Program-made: the position numbers and the translations under genes
NCBI GenBank assembly: GCA_029776735.1
Contig: JAKOUL010000033.1
Span: 1 to 39,900, forward strand
From: Dictyoglomota bacterium
GTDB lineage: Bacteria > Dictyoglomota > Dictyoglomia > Dictyoglomales > Dictyoglomaceae
DNA: 39,900 nt
Direction: 5' to 3'
Shown here: in pieces, positions 24,851 through 32,937 of the stretch
Layout of the letters: the number at the start of each line of letters is the position of its first letter
Position numbering within the stretch: position 1 is the first letter of the stretch
The notes under the pieces: model-generated
The model's database searches: none
What the model was told of the DNA's origin: nothing
Seen by the model: only the letters and a program-made list of their open reading frames with translations

Positions 24851-25751
24851 AATTGAGCTTGAAGAACTACAAAAAATAGTGGGAAATATTATTGTGCCTA
24901 ATCCTTCTGATATCTCCGAAAATTGTGAGAAATTTGTTTTAAAAAGACAGAAAGTAGAAGAATTAGTAGAAGAGTTGAAAAATATAGGTGTTGCTATTGA
25001 TTCAGAGCTTGTAAGATTGACTGAAATAGATACTGAAATAAAGAAAAATCTTAATGTTATGTATAAAGGTTTAAAAAAATCGGAGATTTTAAAAGAAAAA
25101 GTAAAATATCCTACCTCAAATTGGTGGTGGTACATTCCAGAAATTGTAGAAGCAAATAGGAAAAAAAGATTGAAACGAAGAATTCTTGTTTTAGGAATTT
25201 CTGGAATAATTATTCTTGGTATAGTATTGTTTGCGAAATTTTACAAAACTCCCGATGAAGAAGTATTAGAGGCTGTTTCTCAGAGTTATAAGTATTTAGA
25301 AAGCAAGGATCTTAACAGCGCAGAAAAAGTTCTTAGAGATATATTGGAAAAATATCCTAATAATACAGAACTTTGGATTTCTTTGGGAATAATTTTAGAA
25401 GAAGAGAATAAACCTAAGGAATCTGAGGATTGTTTTAATAAGGCTAAAAATCTATGTAAAGATGATATTGAATTTTATCTTGCGAGGGCTATAGAGTATA
25501 CAAAGGTGAACAAAATTGAGGATGCTGAAAAAGATCTTAAAAAGGTACTAAGTATAGAAAAGGATAATGCTGAGGCATTATATCTTCTTGCAGGCATATA
25601 TGAGGAAAAAGGAAATATTAATGAAGCCATAAAACTTTACAAAAGAATAGAAGAGCTTGGAGATAAGGTAGATCCTCAAATATTGGTAATGAGTAAAGTA
25701 AGAATGGGAGTTTTACTTCAGAGGCTTCCTCTTGAGTTAGAACAAAACTAA
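24822..25751 (+). CDS. Membrane-anchored tetratricopeptide-repeat protein, function unknown
   Basis: The specific role is not recognised. I chose ATG 24822 (309 residues), with GGTGAG just before it; GTG 24813 is an in-frame alternative. Residues 1-95 look helical and charged, perhaps a coiled coil inside the cell. A WWWYIP patch (101-106) and a basic stretch KKRLKRR come before one membrane helix at about 121-139. After that, residues ~145-300 hold three to four TPR-like units, such as YKYLESKDLNSAEKVLRDIL, YPNNTELWISLGIILEEENK, DAEKDLKKVLSIEKDNAEAL and YLLAGIYEEKGNINEAIKLY. By charge, the TPR part would be outside. It overlaps acpS and is the last gene before the 6S RNA. Confidence 0.85.
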   Translation: MKESPLEKLRIELEELQKIVGNIIVPNPSDISENCEKFVLKRQKVEELVEELKNIGVAIDSELVRLTEIDTEIKKNLNVMYKGLKKSEILKEKVKYPTSNWWWYIPEIVEANRKKRLKRRILVLGISGIIILGIVLFAKFYKTPDEEVLEAVSQSYKYLESKDLNSAEKVLRDILEKYPNNTELWISLGIILEEENKPKESEDCFNKAKNLCKDDIEFYLARAIEYTKVNKIEDAEKDLKKVLSIEKDNAEALYLLAGIYEEKGNINEAIKLYKRIEELGDKVDPQILVMSKVRMGVLLQRLPLELEQN

Positions 25752-25754
25752 AGA

Positions 25755-25783
25755 TTGAAATTCAAGGTAATATATGATATATT
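25755..25783 (+). promoter_or_regulatory. Promoter of 6S RNA
   Basis: TTGAAA (25755-25760) and TATATT (25778-25783) are spaced by exactly 17 nt. A start at about 25791 would begin the RNA right at its closing stem, which fits a structural RNA gene. The -35 box starts 4 nt after the stop codon of the TPR gene. Confidence 0.75.
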
Positions 25784-25790
25784 CAAAGGT

Positions 25791-25967
25791 AGAAGGCCCT
25801 GCTGTGTACGTAGTGCAACTGTGGTCTTGGCTCAACACCTCTTCCAGGAGGCTGATCTCCTGGCTTGGGAGTGTGGCTCATAAGAGCTATATAACCAAGT
25901 TGGGGTAAGCCTAAAATTTTTGGGATGGGGCACGAAGACTTCGGCACTACGGCATAGCGGGGCTTTT
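25791..25967 (+). ncRNA. ssrS: 6S RNA (RNA polymerase regulator)
   Basis: 6S RNA mimics an open promoter and binds sigma-70 RNA polymerase. The ~177-nt gene folds as one long rod. The closing stem is 25796-25806 with 25953-25963 (11 bp including G-U), followed by an internal loop, and then GTAGTGC (25810-25816) pairs perfectly with GCACTAC (25944-25950). The apex CCAGGAG/CTCCTGG is at 25844-25850 and 25857-25863. CGAAGACTTCG on the 3' strand matches the small hairpin seen in the central bubble of Firmicute 6S. The motifs CTGCTGTGT and ACGGCATAGCGGGG resemble the conserved ends. Alternatives such as SRP RNA or a T-box were not supported. Confidence 0.82.
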
Positions 25968-25970
25968 AAT
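25953..25970 (+). terminator. 3' end of 6S RNA, possible weak terminator
   Basis: The right arm of the closing stem, CATAGCGGGGC, is followed by TTTTAATAATT. This resembles an intrinsic terminator built from the long rod. The T-run has only four residues, so read-through into alaS 26 nt later is plausible. Confidence 0.45.
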
Positions 25971-25992
25971 AATTAAATTCTGTGAGGAGTAT

Positions 25993-28596
25993 ATGAAAAC
26001 AAGTCAGGAGATTAGAGAAAAATTCATAAATTATTTTGTGAAAAACGGACATTTACATCTCCCAAGTGCATCGTTAGTTCCTGCTGATGATCCAACTCTC
26101 CTATTTACTACAGCAGGAATGGTGCCTTTTAAACCTTATTTCCTTGGACAAGGCATACCTCCAAGCAGAAGGATAACTACAGTTCAAAAATGTTTTAGAA
26201 CTACAGATGTAGAAAGGGTTGGAGTTACACCGAGACATCTTACTTTTCTTGAGATGCTTGGGAACTTTTCTTTTGGAGATTACTTTAAAAAAGAAGCTAT
26301 TGGATTTGCTTATGAATTTTTGACAAAAGAGCTGGGAATTCCTGTAGAAAAACTTTGGATCTCGGTATACGAAGAAGATGACGAAGCTTTTGAAATATGG
26401 CACAGATTAATAGGTATTCCTAAGGAAAGAATAGTGAGATTAGGAAAAGAAGATAATTTCTGGGGTCCTCCAGGACCTATAGGTCCATGTGGTCCTTGTT
26501 CTGAAATATATTATGACTTTGGATCCAAAAATTCTGAAGATAAAAATTGTAAGCCAGGAGATCCTTGTGATAGATTTATGGAGATATGGAATTTAGTTTT
26601 TATGTCCTACTATATGGATGAAAGTGGAAAATTATCCCCTCTCCCTAGAAAAAATATAGATACTGGGATGGGGCTTGAAAGAATAACTACAGTAGTTGAA
26701 TGTGTAAGTAATGTTTTTGAAACAGACCTTTTTCAACCTATAATATTGGAGATAAGAAAAATTATTAATAATGCAGATACAACTACAGAGAGATTAATTG
26801 CAGATCATATTAGAGGAATAGTTTTCTTGATGAATGATGGAGTTGTACCTACCAATGAAGGTAGAGGATATGTCTTAAGAAGATTAATAAGAAGAGCTTT
26901 AAGAAGGGTATATAAGTTTGGAAAGGAAGAACCTTTTCTTTACGAGCTTGTACCTTGTGTAGTAGATATAATGAAAGATGCATATCCAGAGTTAAAAGAA
27001 AGATCTGAATATATAAGGAAGATACTTATAAGGGAAGAAGAGCAGTTTTTAAGAACCTTAGAACAAGGTTTGAATTTACTGGAGATCTATTTTAAGGAAA
27101 ATCAAAATAAAATTATATCTGGAGATTTTACTTTTAAGCTATATGATACTTATGGCTTTCCTGTAGAGCTAACTCAAGAAATAGCAGAAGAATCAGGATT
27201 TAAAGTTGATATAGATGGATTTAGCAGAGAGATGGAAAAACAAAAGGTAAGAGCAAGACTGTCCACAGAAGAGAAAATTGAGAATGCTTCCATCTCTTTA
27301 TCCGAGGAGGAAGTTTTTAATTTAGAAAAGATTTCACCTACCGAATTCGTAGGTTATGAACAGACTACTTCTCAAAGTAGGGTCATCTTCTTTTTAGGAG
27401 GGAATCATAATAAAGAGTTACTTCCTAATAACGAGGTATATTTTATTTTAGATAAGACACCTTTTTATGCAGAAAGTGGTGGACAGGTTTCTGATGTTGG
27501 TAAAGTTTATAATGATGAAACAGAAGTTGTGGTAAAAGATGTTAAAAAATTAGGTGAGAAATTTATAGTTCATAGAGGAGAAGTAGTAAAAGGAGTTTTT
27601 AAAGAAGGGATACAGATTATTGCTGAGATAGATAAGGAAAAAAGAGAGGCTACCAAAAGGCATCATACGGCTACTCATCTTCTGCATTCAGCTTTGAGAC
27701 AGATTTTAGGGAATCATGTAATGCAGGCAGGTTCTTTAGTAAACCCAGATTTTTTAAGGTTTGATTTTACTCATTATGCTACTCTTTCTGACAAAGAGAT
27801 AGAACTTATTGAAAGAAAGGTAAATGAATATATTATATCTAACTATAAAACTGATAAGTTCTGGACTACTTTAGAAGAAGCAAGAAAAATGGGGGCTATT
27901 GCTTTATTTACAGAGAAATATCAAAAAGATGTGAGAGTAATCAAAATAGATGATATAAGTATGGAGCTCTGTGGGGGAACTCATGTGGATTATACAGGAG
28001 AGATTGGATCTTTCTATATTCTTAAAGAAGAGGGAATAGGAAGTGGAATTAGAAGAATCTTTGCTGTTTGTGGACTAAAAGCATGGGAGTATCAAAAAGA
28101 AAAAGATAATCTTTTGAAATCATTGTTTACTCTTTCTGGAGTAGGAAGTATAGAGGAATTATCTCAGAGATATGATAAACTTTTGAAAATATTAGAGGAG
28201 AAGGATAAAAAAATATCATCTTTGGAAGAAAAGATTATTAAAATAGAGGCAGAAAATCTTCTTAGTAAGATAGAGGAGTTAAATGGAGTTTCTTTCTTAT
28301 GTGAAAGTACAGACTTTGAAGAAGAGAGTATTAGGAAGTTAGGCGATCTTCTAAAGAGTAAGAAAGAGAATCTAGTGATTGTACTCTTTAAAGAGATGGA
28401 TGAGAAAATAATAGGCTCTGTAATGGTAACCCCTAAGCTTATTAAAGATGGATTTTCAGCTAAAGAGATAGTTAACTATTTAAGTAATAAATATTATGGA
28501 AAAGGTGGGGGAAGGGATAATCTTGCTCAGGTGAGCCTTCCTAAGACTGATATTAGGGAGATAAGAGAAGATTTAAGACATCTTTTATCAAAATGA
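25993..28596 (+). CDS. alaS: Alanine--tRNA ligase
   Basis: AlaRS charges tRNA-Ala and edits Ser- and Gly-tRNA. The class II catalytic core starts with FINYFVKNGHLHLPSASLVP and includes NIDTGMGLERITTVV. The editing domain has H558 and H562 in HHTATHLLH, and C660 and H664 in CGGTH, all zinc-site residues. The C-Ala domain ends with YYGKGGGRDNLAQVSLPKTD. Its length of 867 residues is complete. TGAGGAGTAT precedes the ATG. The leader region is a 6S RNA gene rather than a T-box. It overlaps ruvX by 4 nt. Confidence 0.98.
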   Translation: MKTSQEIREKFINYFVKNGHLHLPSASLVPADDPTLLFTTAGMVPFKPYFLGQGIPPSRRITTVQKCFRTTDVERVGVTPRHLTFLEMLGNFSFGDYFKKEAIGFAYEFLTKELGIPVEKLWISVYEEDDEAFEIWHRLIGIPKERIVRLGKEDNFWGPPGPIGPCGPCSEIYYDFGSKNSEDKNCKPGDPCDRFMEIWNLVFMSYYMDESGKLSPLPRKNIDTGMGLERITTVVECVSNVFETDLFQPIILEIRKIINNADTTTERLIADHIRGIVFLMNDGVVPTNEGRGYVLRRLIRRALRRVYKFGKEEPFLYELVPCVVDIMKDAYPELKERSEYIRKILIREEEQFLRTLEQGLNLLEIYFKENQNKIISGDFTFKLYDTYGFPVELTQEIAEESGFKVDIDGFSREMEKQKVRARLSTEEKIENASISLSEEEVFNLEKISPTEFVGYEQTTSQSRVIFFLGGNHNKELLPNNEVYFILDKTPFYAESGGQVSDVGKVYNDETEVVVKDVKKLGEKFIVHRGEVVKGVFKEGIQIIAEIDKEKREATKRHHTATHLLHSALRQILGNHVMQAGSLVNPDFLRFDFTHYATLSDKEIELIERKVNEYIISNYKTDKFWTTLEEARKMGAIALFTEKYQKDVRVIKIDDISMELCGGTHVDYTGEIGSFYILKEEGIGSGIRRIFAVCGLKAWEYQKEKDNLLKSLFTLSGVGSIEELSQRYDKLLKILEEKDKKISSLEEKIIKIEAENLLSKIEELNGVSFLCESTDFEEESIRKLGDLLKSKKENLVIVLFKEMDEKIIGSVMVTPKLIKDGFSAKEIVNYLSNKYYGKGGGRDNLAQVSLPKTDIREIREDLRHLLSK

Positions 28597-29021
28597 GTAG
28601 ATTTATTGCTATAGATTGGGGAGAAAAATATATAGGACTTGCTATTTCAGATCCTCTTGGAATTATTGCTCAAGGCTTAGATGTTTGGGAGAGGGAAGAT
28701 GATGATATATTCCTTAAGAAACTTTCTGAGCTAATAGAAAAGTATGATGTTAAAGGTATAGTTATTGGTTTTCCTATCAGTTTAAAAGGGCATGAAAATG
28801 AAAAGACTGAAAAAGTTAAGAAGATAGCAAAAAAAATAAAGGATTCTCTTAAAATCCCAGTGTTTTTGGAAGATGAAAGGTTTACTACTATTGAAGCAGA
28901 AAAGATTCTTATAGATGGTAATATGAGGAGAGACAAAAGAAAGATAATAAAAAATAAGCAAGCAGCTGTGATAATTCTTGAGAAGTTTCTTTCTTCTGTG
29001 AATCTTGACACTTTAGAATAA
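28593..29021 (+). CDS. ruvX: RuvX/YqgF-family RNase H-like protein (Holliday junction resolvase-like / 16S rRNA processing)
   Basis: YqgF/RuvX proteins have an RNase H fold and are linked to 16S rRNA 5'-end processing, with a resolvase activity reported in some species. The first acidic residue is D8 in AIDWGEKYIGLAISDPLG. GIVIGFPISLKGHENEKTEK and LEDERFTTIEAEKIL carry the other conserved acids, and NKQAAVIILEKFL ends the protein. At 142 residues it is normal. The alaS-yqgF pairing is common in Firmicutes and relatives. The next promoter overlaps its last codons. Confidence 0.93.
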   Translation: MSRFIAIDWGEKYIGLAISDPLGIIAQGLDVWEREDDDIFLKKLSELIEKYDVKGIVIGFPISLKGHENEKTEKVKKIAKKIKDSLKIPVFLEDERFTTIEAEKILIDGNMRRDKRKIIKNKQAAVIILEKFLSSVNLDTLE

Positions 29022-29034
29022 AGATGGTTATAAT
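29005..29034 (+). promoter_or_regulatory. Consensus promoter for tRNA-Val
   Basis: TTGACA (29005-29010) and TATAAT (29029-29034), each a perfect match, are 18 nt apart. The start would be near 29041, leaving ~7 nt before the tRNA. The -35 box is inside the ruvX 3' end. Confidence 0.85.
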
Positions 29035-29047
29035 TTTTCTTATATAT

Positions 29048-29122
29048 GGGCGCGTAGCTCAGTGGGAGAGCACTATCTTGACGCGGTAGGGGCCGGTGGT
29101 TCAATCCCACCCGCGCCCACCA
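29048..29122 (+). tRNA. tRNA-Val (anticodon GAC), CCA encoded
   Basis: The cloverleaf is complete: acceptor GGGCGCG/CGCGCCC, D arm GCTC/GAGC, anticodon stem CTATC/GGTAG with loop TTGACGC (anticodon GAC at 29080-29082), 5-nt variable region, T arm GGTGG/CCACC with loop TTCAATC, and discriminator A plus genomic CCA at 29120-29122. GAC reads the GTC and GTT valine codons. It is followed within ~20 nt by the thrS T-box leader, with no terminator between. Confidence 0.95.
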
Positions 29123-29142
29123 TAATGTAAAAACATTGAAAG

Positions 29143-29370
29143 AGGAAAGTAGTTTATTCTTAACTTACAGAGAGGGAGGATTAGAAGCTGGGAGTCCTTC
29201 TAAGTTAAGAATAGATGAACACCACCTCTCAGTTGCTTTACAAAAATTCCTATAAAGAATGAGTAAGTAAAGCCGGATAATTCCGTTAAAGATTGAGAGC
29301 GGATCCTTTTGGGATCTAATTAAGGTGGAACCGCGGGAGACTCCCGCCCTTGTTGGGGTGGGAGTTTTTT
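29143..29370 (+). promoter_or_regulatory. T-box riboswitch leader of thrS (Thr specifier)
   Basis: T-box leaders sense uncharged tRNA and allow transcription of the synthetase gene. Stem I is clear: a 12-bp helix at 29155-29166 with 29202-29213, and the distal elements AGAGAGGGAGG and GCTGGGAG. GAAC followed by ACC (29221-29223, then another ACC) supplies a Thr specifier. The T-box core AAGGTGGAACCGCGGG is at 29322-29337, with UGGA ready to bind a tRNA with U discriminator. The terminator hairpin follows at 29340-29370. The 386 nt from ruvX to thrS hold only this leader and the tRNA-Val gene. Confidence 0.95.
29340..29370 (+). terminator. Conditional terminator of the thrS T-box
   Basis: ACTCCCGCCC (29340-29349) pairs with GGGTGGGAGT (29356-29365) with one G-U pair and a 6-nt loop, followed by six T. 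Its left side lies beside the T-box core, which would form the alternative antiterminator. Confidence 0.9.
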
Positions 29371-29407
29371 GTTTTATAAAATTAAAAGTTTTAGGAGGAT
29401 AAATTAT

Positions 29408-31321
29408 ATGAGCTGGATTATGAAATGGAAGGACAAGATATGGAATAAGGAAGGTGATGTTTTAGAGGCTTTGAAAAAAGAGGGTTTACATAATATAGCC
29501 TTAGGGGTAAGAATTAGTGGAGAAATTTATGATCTTAATATTACCCCTGAGGATGGAAGTGTAGTAGAAATTCTTGATTGGGATGATCCTGAGGGAAGAG
29601 AGATTTATAGACATACGTCTTCACATATATTAGCTCATGCTGTTAAAGAGCTTTATCCTGAGGTTAAACTTGGAATTGGTCCAGCTATAGAAGATGGTTT
29701 TTATTACGACTTTTATCGGAAAGAACCTTTTACTCAAGAAGATCTCGCTAAAATAGAAGAAAAGATGCAAGAAATAATTAAAAAAGATATTCTTATAGAA
29801 AGGATTGAAGTATCAAGAGAAGAAGCAATAAAAATTCTTAAGGAGTTATCAGAGGATTTTAAATTAGAACTTTTAGAACAGATCCCAGAAGAAGAAAAGA
29901 TAGCATTTTATAGACAAGGGAATTTTATTGATCTTTGCAGAGGTCCTCATCTCTCATCTACAGGTAGGGTGAAAGCTTTTAAGCTCTTGAGTATTTCAGG
30001 CGCTTATTGGCGAGGAGACGAGAAAAATCCAATGTTCCAAAGAATATATGGTACCTCTTTTCTTACTGAGGAGGAGTTAAATAGATATTTAGAAGAAAGA
30101 GAGGAAGCTGCAAGAAGAGACCATAGAAAATTAGGAAGGGAGCTTGAGATATTTAGTACTTTTGAAGAAGCAGGTCCTGGACTTATTTTTTATCCTCCTA
30201 AAGGAGCTATATTGCGTCTAACAATTGAAGAGTTTGAAAAGAAGGAACATCTAAAGAGAGGATATCTACCTGTGATTACCCCTCATTTGATGCAAGCGGA
30301 ACTTTGGAAGAGATCTGGACATTGGGATAATTATCATGAGAATATGTTCTTTTTAGAAGTAGAGGATAAAGAATATGCCTTAAAACCTATGAATTGTCCT
30401 GGCCATATTCTTATATACAACTCTGATATTCGTAGTTATAGAGATCTTCCGCTTAGATTTTTTGAAATGGGGACTGTATATAGATACGAAAGATCTGGAG
30501 TCCTGTATGGTTTAGAAAGATCTCGTGGATTTACTCAGGATGATGCTCATATTTTCTGTACTCAGGAACAGTTGGAAGATGAGATAAAAGGAGTTTTAGA
30601 TTTTGTATTCTTTATGTTAGAGAGTTTTGGATTAAAAGAGTATCAAATTGTATTATCTACAAAACCTGAGAAGTATATAGGCTCTGATGAGATATGGGAA
30701 AAGGCTACTATGGCTCTGAAAAATGCTCTTGATTCCTTGGAATTGGAATATAAGATAGCTGAAGGAGAAGGAGCCTTTTATGGACCTAAGATTGATGTAG
30801 GGTTAAAGGGACTTCTGGGTAAAGTTTGGCAGGGTCCAACTATTCAAGTAGATTTTAATTTACCTGAGAGATTTGATCTAACTTATGATGCTCCTGATGG
30901 GACGAGGAAGAGACCTGTAATGATACATAGAGCTATCCTTGGATCTTATGAAAGATTCATAGGTATTCTTATAGAATACTATGGGGGGAGATTTCCTCTC
31001 TGGCTTGCTCCTGTTCAAATCAAACTTATTCCTATTTCAGAGAGACATAATGATTATGCTATTAAAATAGCAAAAATTATGAAAGAAAATGACTTTAGAG
31101 TAGAAATAGATTTAGATCAGGCTAAGTTAAATTATAAGATTAGAAAAGCAATTTCTGAAAAAATACCTTATATATTTATAATAGGTGATAAGGAAAAGGA
31201 AGAAGGTAAAGTGAGTGTAAGAACATATAATAAAGATTTAGGCAGCTTTAAGCTTGAAAAAATTACTGAGTTACTTTCTGAAGAAGTGAAAAGTAAAAAA
31301 GTAGGAGGTTTTGAACTGTGA
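29408..31321 (+). CDS. thrS: Threonine--tRNA ligase
   Basis: ThrRS charges tRNA-Thr and edits Ser-tRNA-Thr. I chose ATG 29408 (637 residues), since TTAGGAGGAT lies 8 nt upstream; a frame open to 29369 reaches into the terminator. The N-terminal part has a TGS-like domain, then the editing domain with HTSSHILAHAVKELYP. The class II core shows PMNCPGHILIYNSDIRSYRD with the zinc-binding cysteine, RYERSGVLYGLERSRGFTQD and HRAILGSYERFIGILIEYYG. The anticodon domain begins PLWLAPVQIKLIPISERH. It is controlled by the T-box, and its TGA overlaps the GTG start of pilD. Confidence 0.97.
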   Translation: MSWIMKWKDKIWNKEGDVLEALKKEGLHNIALGVRISGEIYDLNITPEDGSVVEILDWDDPEGREIYRHTSSHILAHAVKELYPEVKLGIGPAIEDGFYYDFYRKEPFTQEDLAKIEEKMQEIIKKDILIERIEVSREEAIKILKELSEDFKLELLEQIPEEEKIAFYRQGNFIDLCRGPHLSSTGRVKAFKLLSISGAYWRGDEKNPMFQRIYGTSFLTEEELNRYLEEREEAARRDHRKLGRELEIFSTFEEAGPGLIFYPPKGAILRLTIEEFEKKEHLKRGYLPVITPHLMQAELWKRSGHWDNYHENMFFLEVEDKEYALKPMNCPGHILIYNSDIRSYRDLPLRFFEMGTVYRYERSGVLYGLERSRGFTQDDAHIFCTQEQLEDEIKGVLDFVFFMLESFGLKEYQIVLSTKPEKYIGSDEIWEKATMALKNALDSLELEYKIAEGEGAFYGPKIDVGLKGLLGKVWQGPTIQVDFNLPERFDLTYDAPDGTRKRPVMIHRAILGSYERFIGILIEYYGGRFPLWLAPVQIKLIPISERHNDYAIKIAKIMKENDFRVEIDLDQAKLNYKIRKAISEKIPYIFIIGDKEKEEGKVSVRTYNKDLGSFKLEKITELLSEEVKSKKVGGFEL

Positions 31322-32085
31322 GCTTCAAAATACTTCTAACATTTTGGTTTTTCTTATTAGGAAGTGCGGTTGGAAGTTTTTTAAATGTTTTAATATACAG
31401 ACTTCCTCGTGAAGAGTCTATAGTCTTTCCACCATCTCATTGTACTTCTTGTAATGCAAGGTTAAAACCTAAGGATCTTATTCCTATATTAAGTTATATT
31501 TTCTTGAGAGGAAAATGTAGATACTGTGGAGCTAAAATCTCTTGGAGATACCCAATGGTAGAGTTTGTTTCGGCAATTTTTTTTGCTACAGTATTTTGGA
31601 TTTATGGATTTTCTTTTTTTTCTCTTAAATTATTAGTCCTTTTTTCTCTCTGTCTGCCTATATTTTTTATTGATCTTAAGCATATGATTATTCCTGACGT
31701 GCTTTCTTTAGGAGGATTAGGAATAGGGCTACTTATTTCATTTATAGAAGGTTCCTTTTATGATAAATTTTTAGGGACTGTCGCTTTTGGGGGCATTCTT
31801 CTTTTAATTTATATATTAGCTCTTCTTATTTTTAAGGAAGAAGGAATGGGACAGGGAGATATAAAATTAGGGTTGATGTTAGGAAGCTTTTTGGGATTGA
31901 GATTATCAATTCTTTCTCTATTTCTCAGCTATCTTATAGGAGGGATTTTTTCTATTCTTTTTTTGCTGTTTAAATCAAAAAATCTTAAGGCAGCTCTTCC
32001 CTTTGGTCCATTCCTTATTATAGGTGCAACGATATCTATATTTTGGGGAGATATGATTATTAGGTTTTATTTCTCTCTTTTATGA
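31318..32085 (+). CDS. pilD: Type IV prepilin peptidase / N-methyltransferase
   Basis: PilD cleaves the leader of prepilins and methylates the new N-terminus in the cytoplasmic membrane. The start is the GTG at 31318 overlapping the thrS stop, preceded by TAGGAGGTTTTGAA. SAVGSFLNVLIYRLPREES leads to the cytosolic zinc domain with HCTSC and CRYC. Catalytic aspartates are in FFIDLKHMIIPD and GMGQGDIKLG (the GxGD type). Multiple hydrophobic helices fit the eight-helix family. The length is 255 residues. It overlaps the next pilin gene by 4 nt (ATGA). Confidence 0.95.
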   Translation: MSFKILLTFWFFLLGSAVGSFLNVLIYRLPREESIVFPPSHCTSCNARLKPKDLIPILSYIFLRGKCRYCGAKISWRYPMVEFVSAIFFATVFWIYGFSFFSLKLLVLFSLCLPIFFIDLKHMIIPDVLSLGGLGIGLLISFIEGSFYDKFLGTVAFGGILLLIYILALLIFKEEGMGQGDIKLGLMLGSFLGLRLSILSLFLSYLIGGIFSILFLLFKSKNLKAALPFGPFLIIGATISIFWGDMIIRFYFSLL

Positions 32086-32567
32086 TCTTTATGAGAGATA
32101 GAGAAGGTTTTACCTTAATTGAGCTTTTAATAGTTTGTTCTATTATATCTTTTCTCCTTTATATGAGTGTTTCATGGGGTATTTCCTATATTCAAAGCTG
32201 GAAACTTACAAGATCTGCTTTAACAATTCTAAGAAAAATTAGTGAATTAAGAGACACATCCTTTTCTTATGGAGAGAATACCCCAGACATGATTTATTTT
32301 TATCCTGCTATTGATTTAGTGGTTTGGAAAACTTTTAATTCTGATAAAAATAAATACGAGGTGAAGGAAAGCTACAGTTTTTTGGAAGAAAAAATAGATT
32401 TAGTCTCTGCAACTTTTGGGGATAATAATTACATTTATTTTACGCGTATTGGAACCCCTTCATCAGGAGGAACTATTGCCTTAGGTATAAAAAATTTGAG
32501 AAAATATATTATAATAACTCCAGCAACGGGGAGGGTATATTTAAGTGATAAGATGCCTGAATACTAG
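32082..32567 (+). CDS. Type IV pilin-like / pseudopilin protein 1
   Basis: A prepilin leader and helix are plain: MIFMRDREGFTLIELLIVCS, with PilD cleavage expected after the glycine and a glutamate at position +5. The helix continues SIISFLLYMSVSWGISYIQS. The rest (about 125 residues) has strands such as DMIYFYPAIDLVVWKTF and GTIALGIKNLRKYIIITPAT, resembling a GspH/FimT minor pilin. The start at 32082 overlaps pilD; ATG 32091 is the alternative. The exact subtype is uncertain. It overlaps the next gene by 23 nt. Confidence 0.85.
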   Translation: MIFMRDREGFTLIELLIVCSIISFLLYMSVSWGISYIQSWKLTRSALTILRKISELRDTSFSYGENTPDMIYFYPAIDLVVWKTFNSDKNKYEVKESYSFLEEKIDLVSATFGDNNYIYFTRIGTPSSGGTIALGIKNLRKYIIITPATGRVYLSDKMPEY

Positions 32568-32937
32568 TAAAATTGAGGGATTTACGATACTTGAAGCTCT
32601 TATTGCGGGGGGTTTACTTCTTATAGGAGTTTTTGGTATTTCCCAAATATACTTTTTTACTTTTTTTAATACTCCTAAGATAGAAAACATTAATAGAGTT
32701 AATTATATTCTTTCTAAGGAGGCTGAAATGCTCCTTATAAAAAGTTATACCACATTAGATTCTTACATATCTTCAAACTATCCTAAGGTTATTTCTGATG
32801 TTGCTTCTACAATTACTGTTACTTGTGAAGGGCATAACATATTTACATGGGGAAGGCTTTTAAAACTTTCTGCTACTTGGGAAGAAGGGACCGAAAATAA
32901 AACTATGACTATTGAGCTTTTCAAAGCGAAATTATGA
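32545..32937 (+). CDS. Type IV pilin-like / pseudopilin protein 2 (PilV/GspI-like)
   Basis: The short basic leader ends in KIEG|FTILEALIAGGLLLIG, a class III prepilin site where the cleavage point is G|F and E is at +5. About 105 residues follow, with no further recognisable domain. The GTG start (32545) has GGGAGGGTAT upstream and overlaps the preceding gene. The hydrophobic helix with a Leu-Glu-Ala pattern (TILEALIA) is most like PilV/GspI minor pilins. The end overlaps the next gene by four nt. Confidence 0.8.
   Translation: MIRCLNTSKIEGFTILEALIAGGLLLIGVFGISQIYFFTFFNTPKIENINRVNYILSKEAEMLLIKSYTTLDSYISSNYPKVISDVASTITVTCEGHNIFTWGRLLKLSATWEEGTENKTMTIELFKAKL

Noticed and set aside
24728..25135. 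Reverse-strand frame of 135 residues over acpS and the TPR gene
   Set aside because: Phe/Ser-rich translation typical of the antisense of Lys/Glu-rich coding; both forward genes are well supported.
25791..25992. T-box or SRP RNA before alaS
   Set aside because: No GGTGGNACCGCG core or alanine specifier, and no SRP tetraloop domain; the rod-like fold and conserved ends fit 6S RNA better.
28670..29110. Reverse-strand frame of 146 residues covering ruvX and tRNA-Val
   Set aside because: Its first ~20 codons are the complement of the tRNA, and the rest is antisense to a conserved gene; no family pattern.
29124..29137. AATGT/ACATT small hairpin after the tRNA as a terminator
   Set aside because: Only 5 AT-rich pairs and no T-run.
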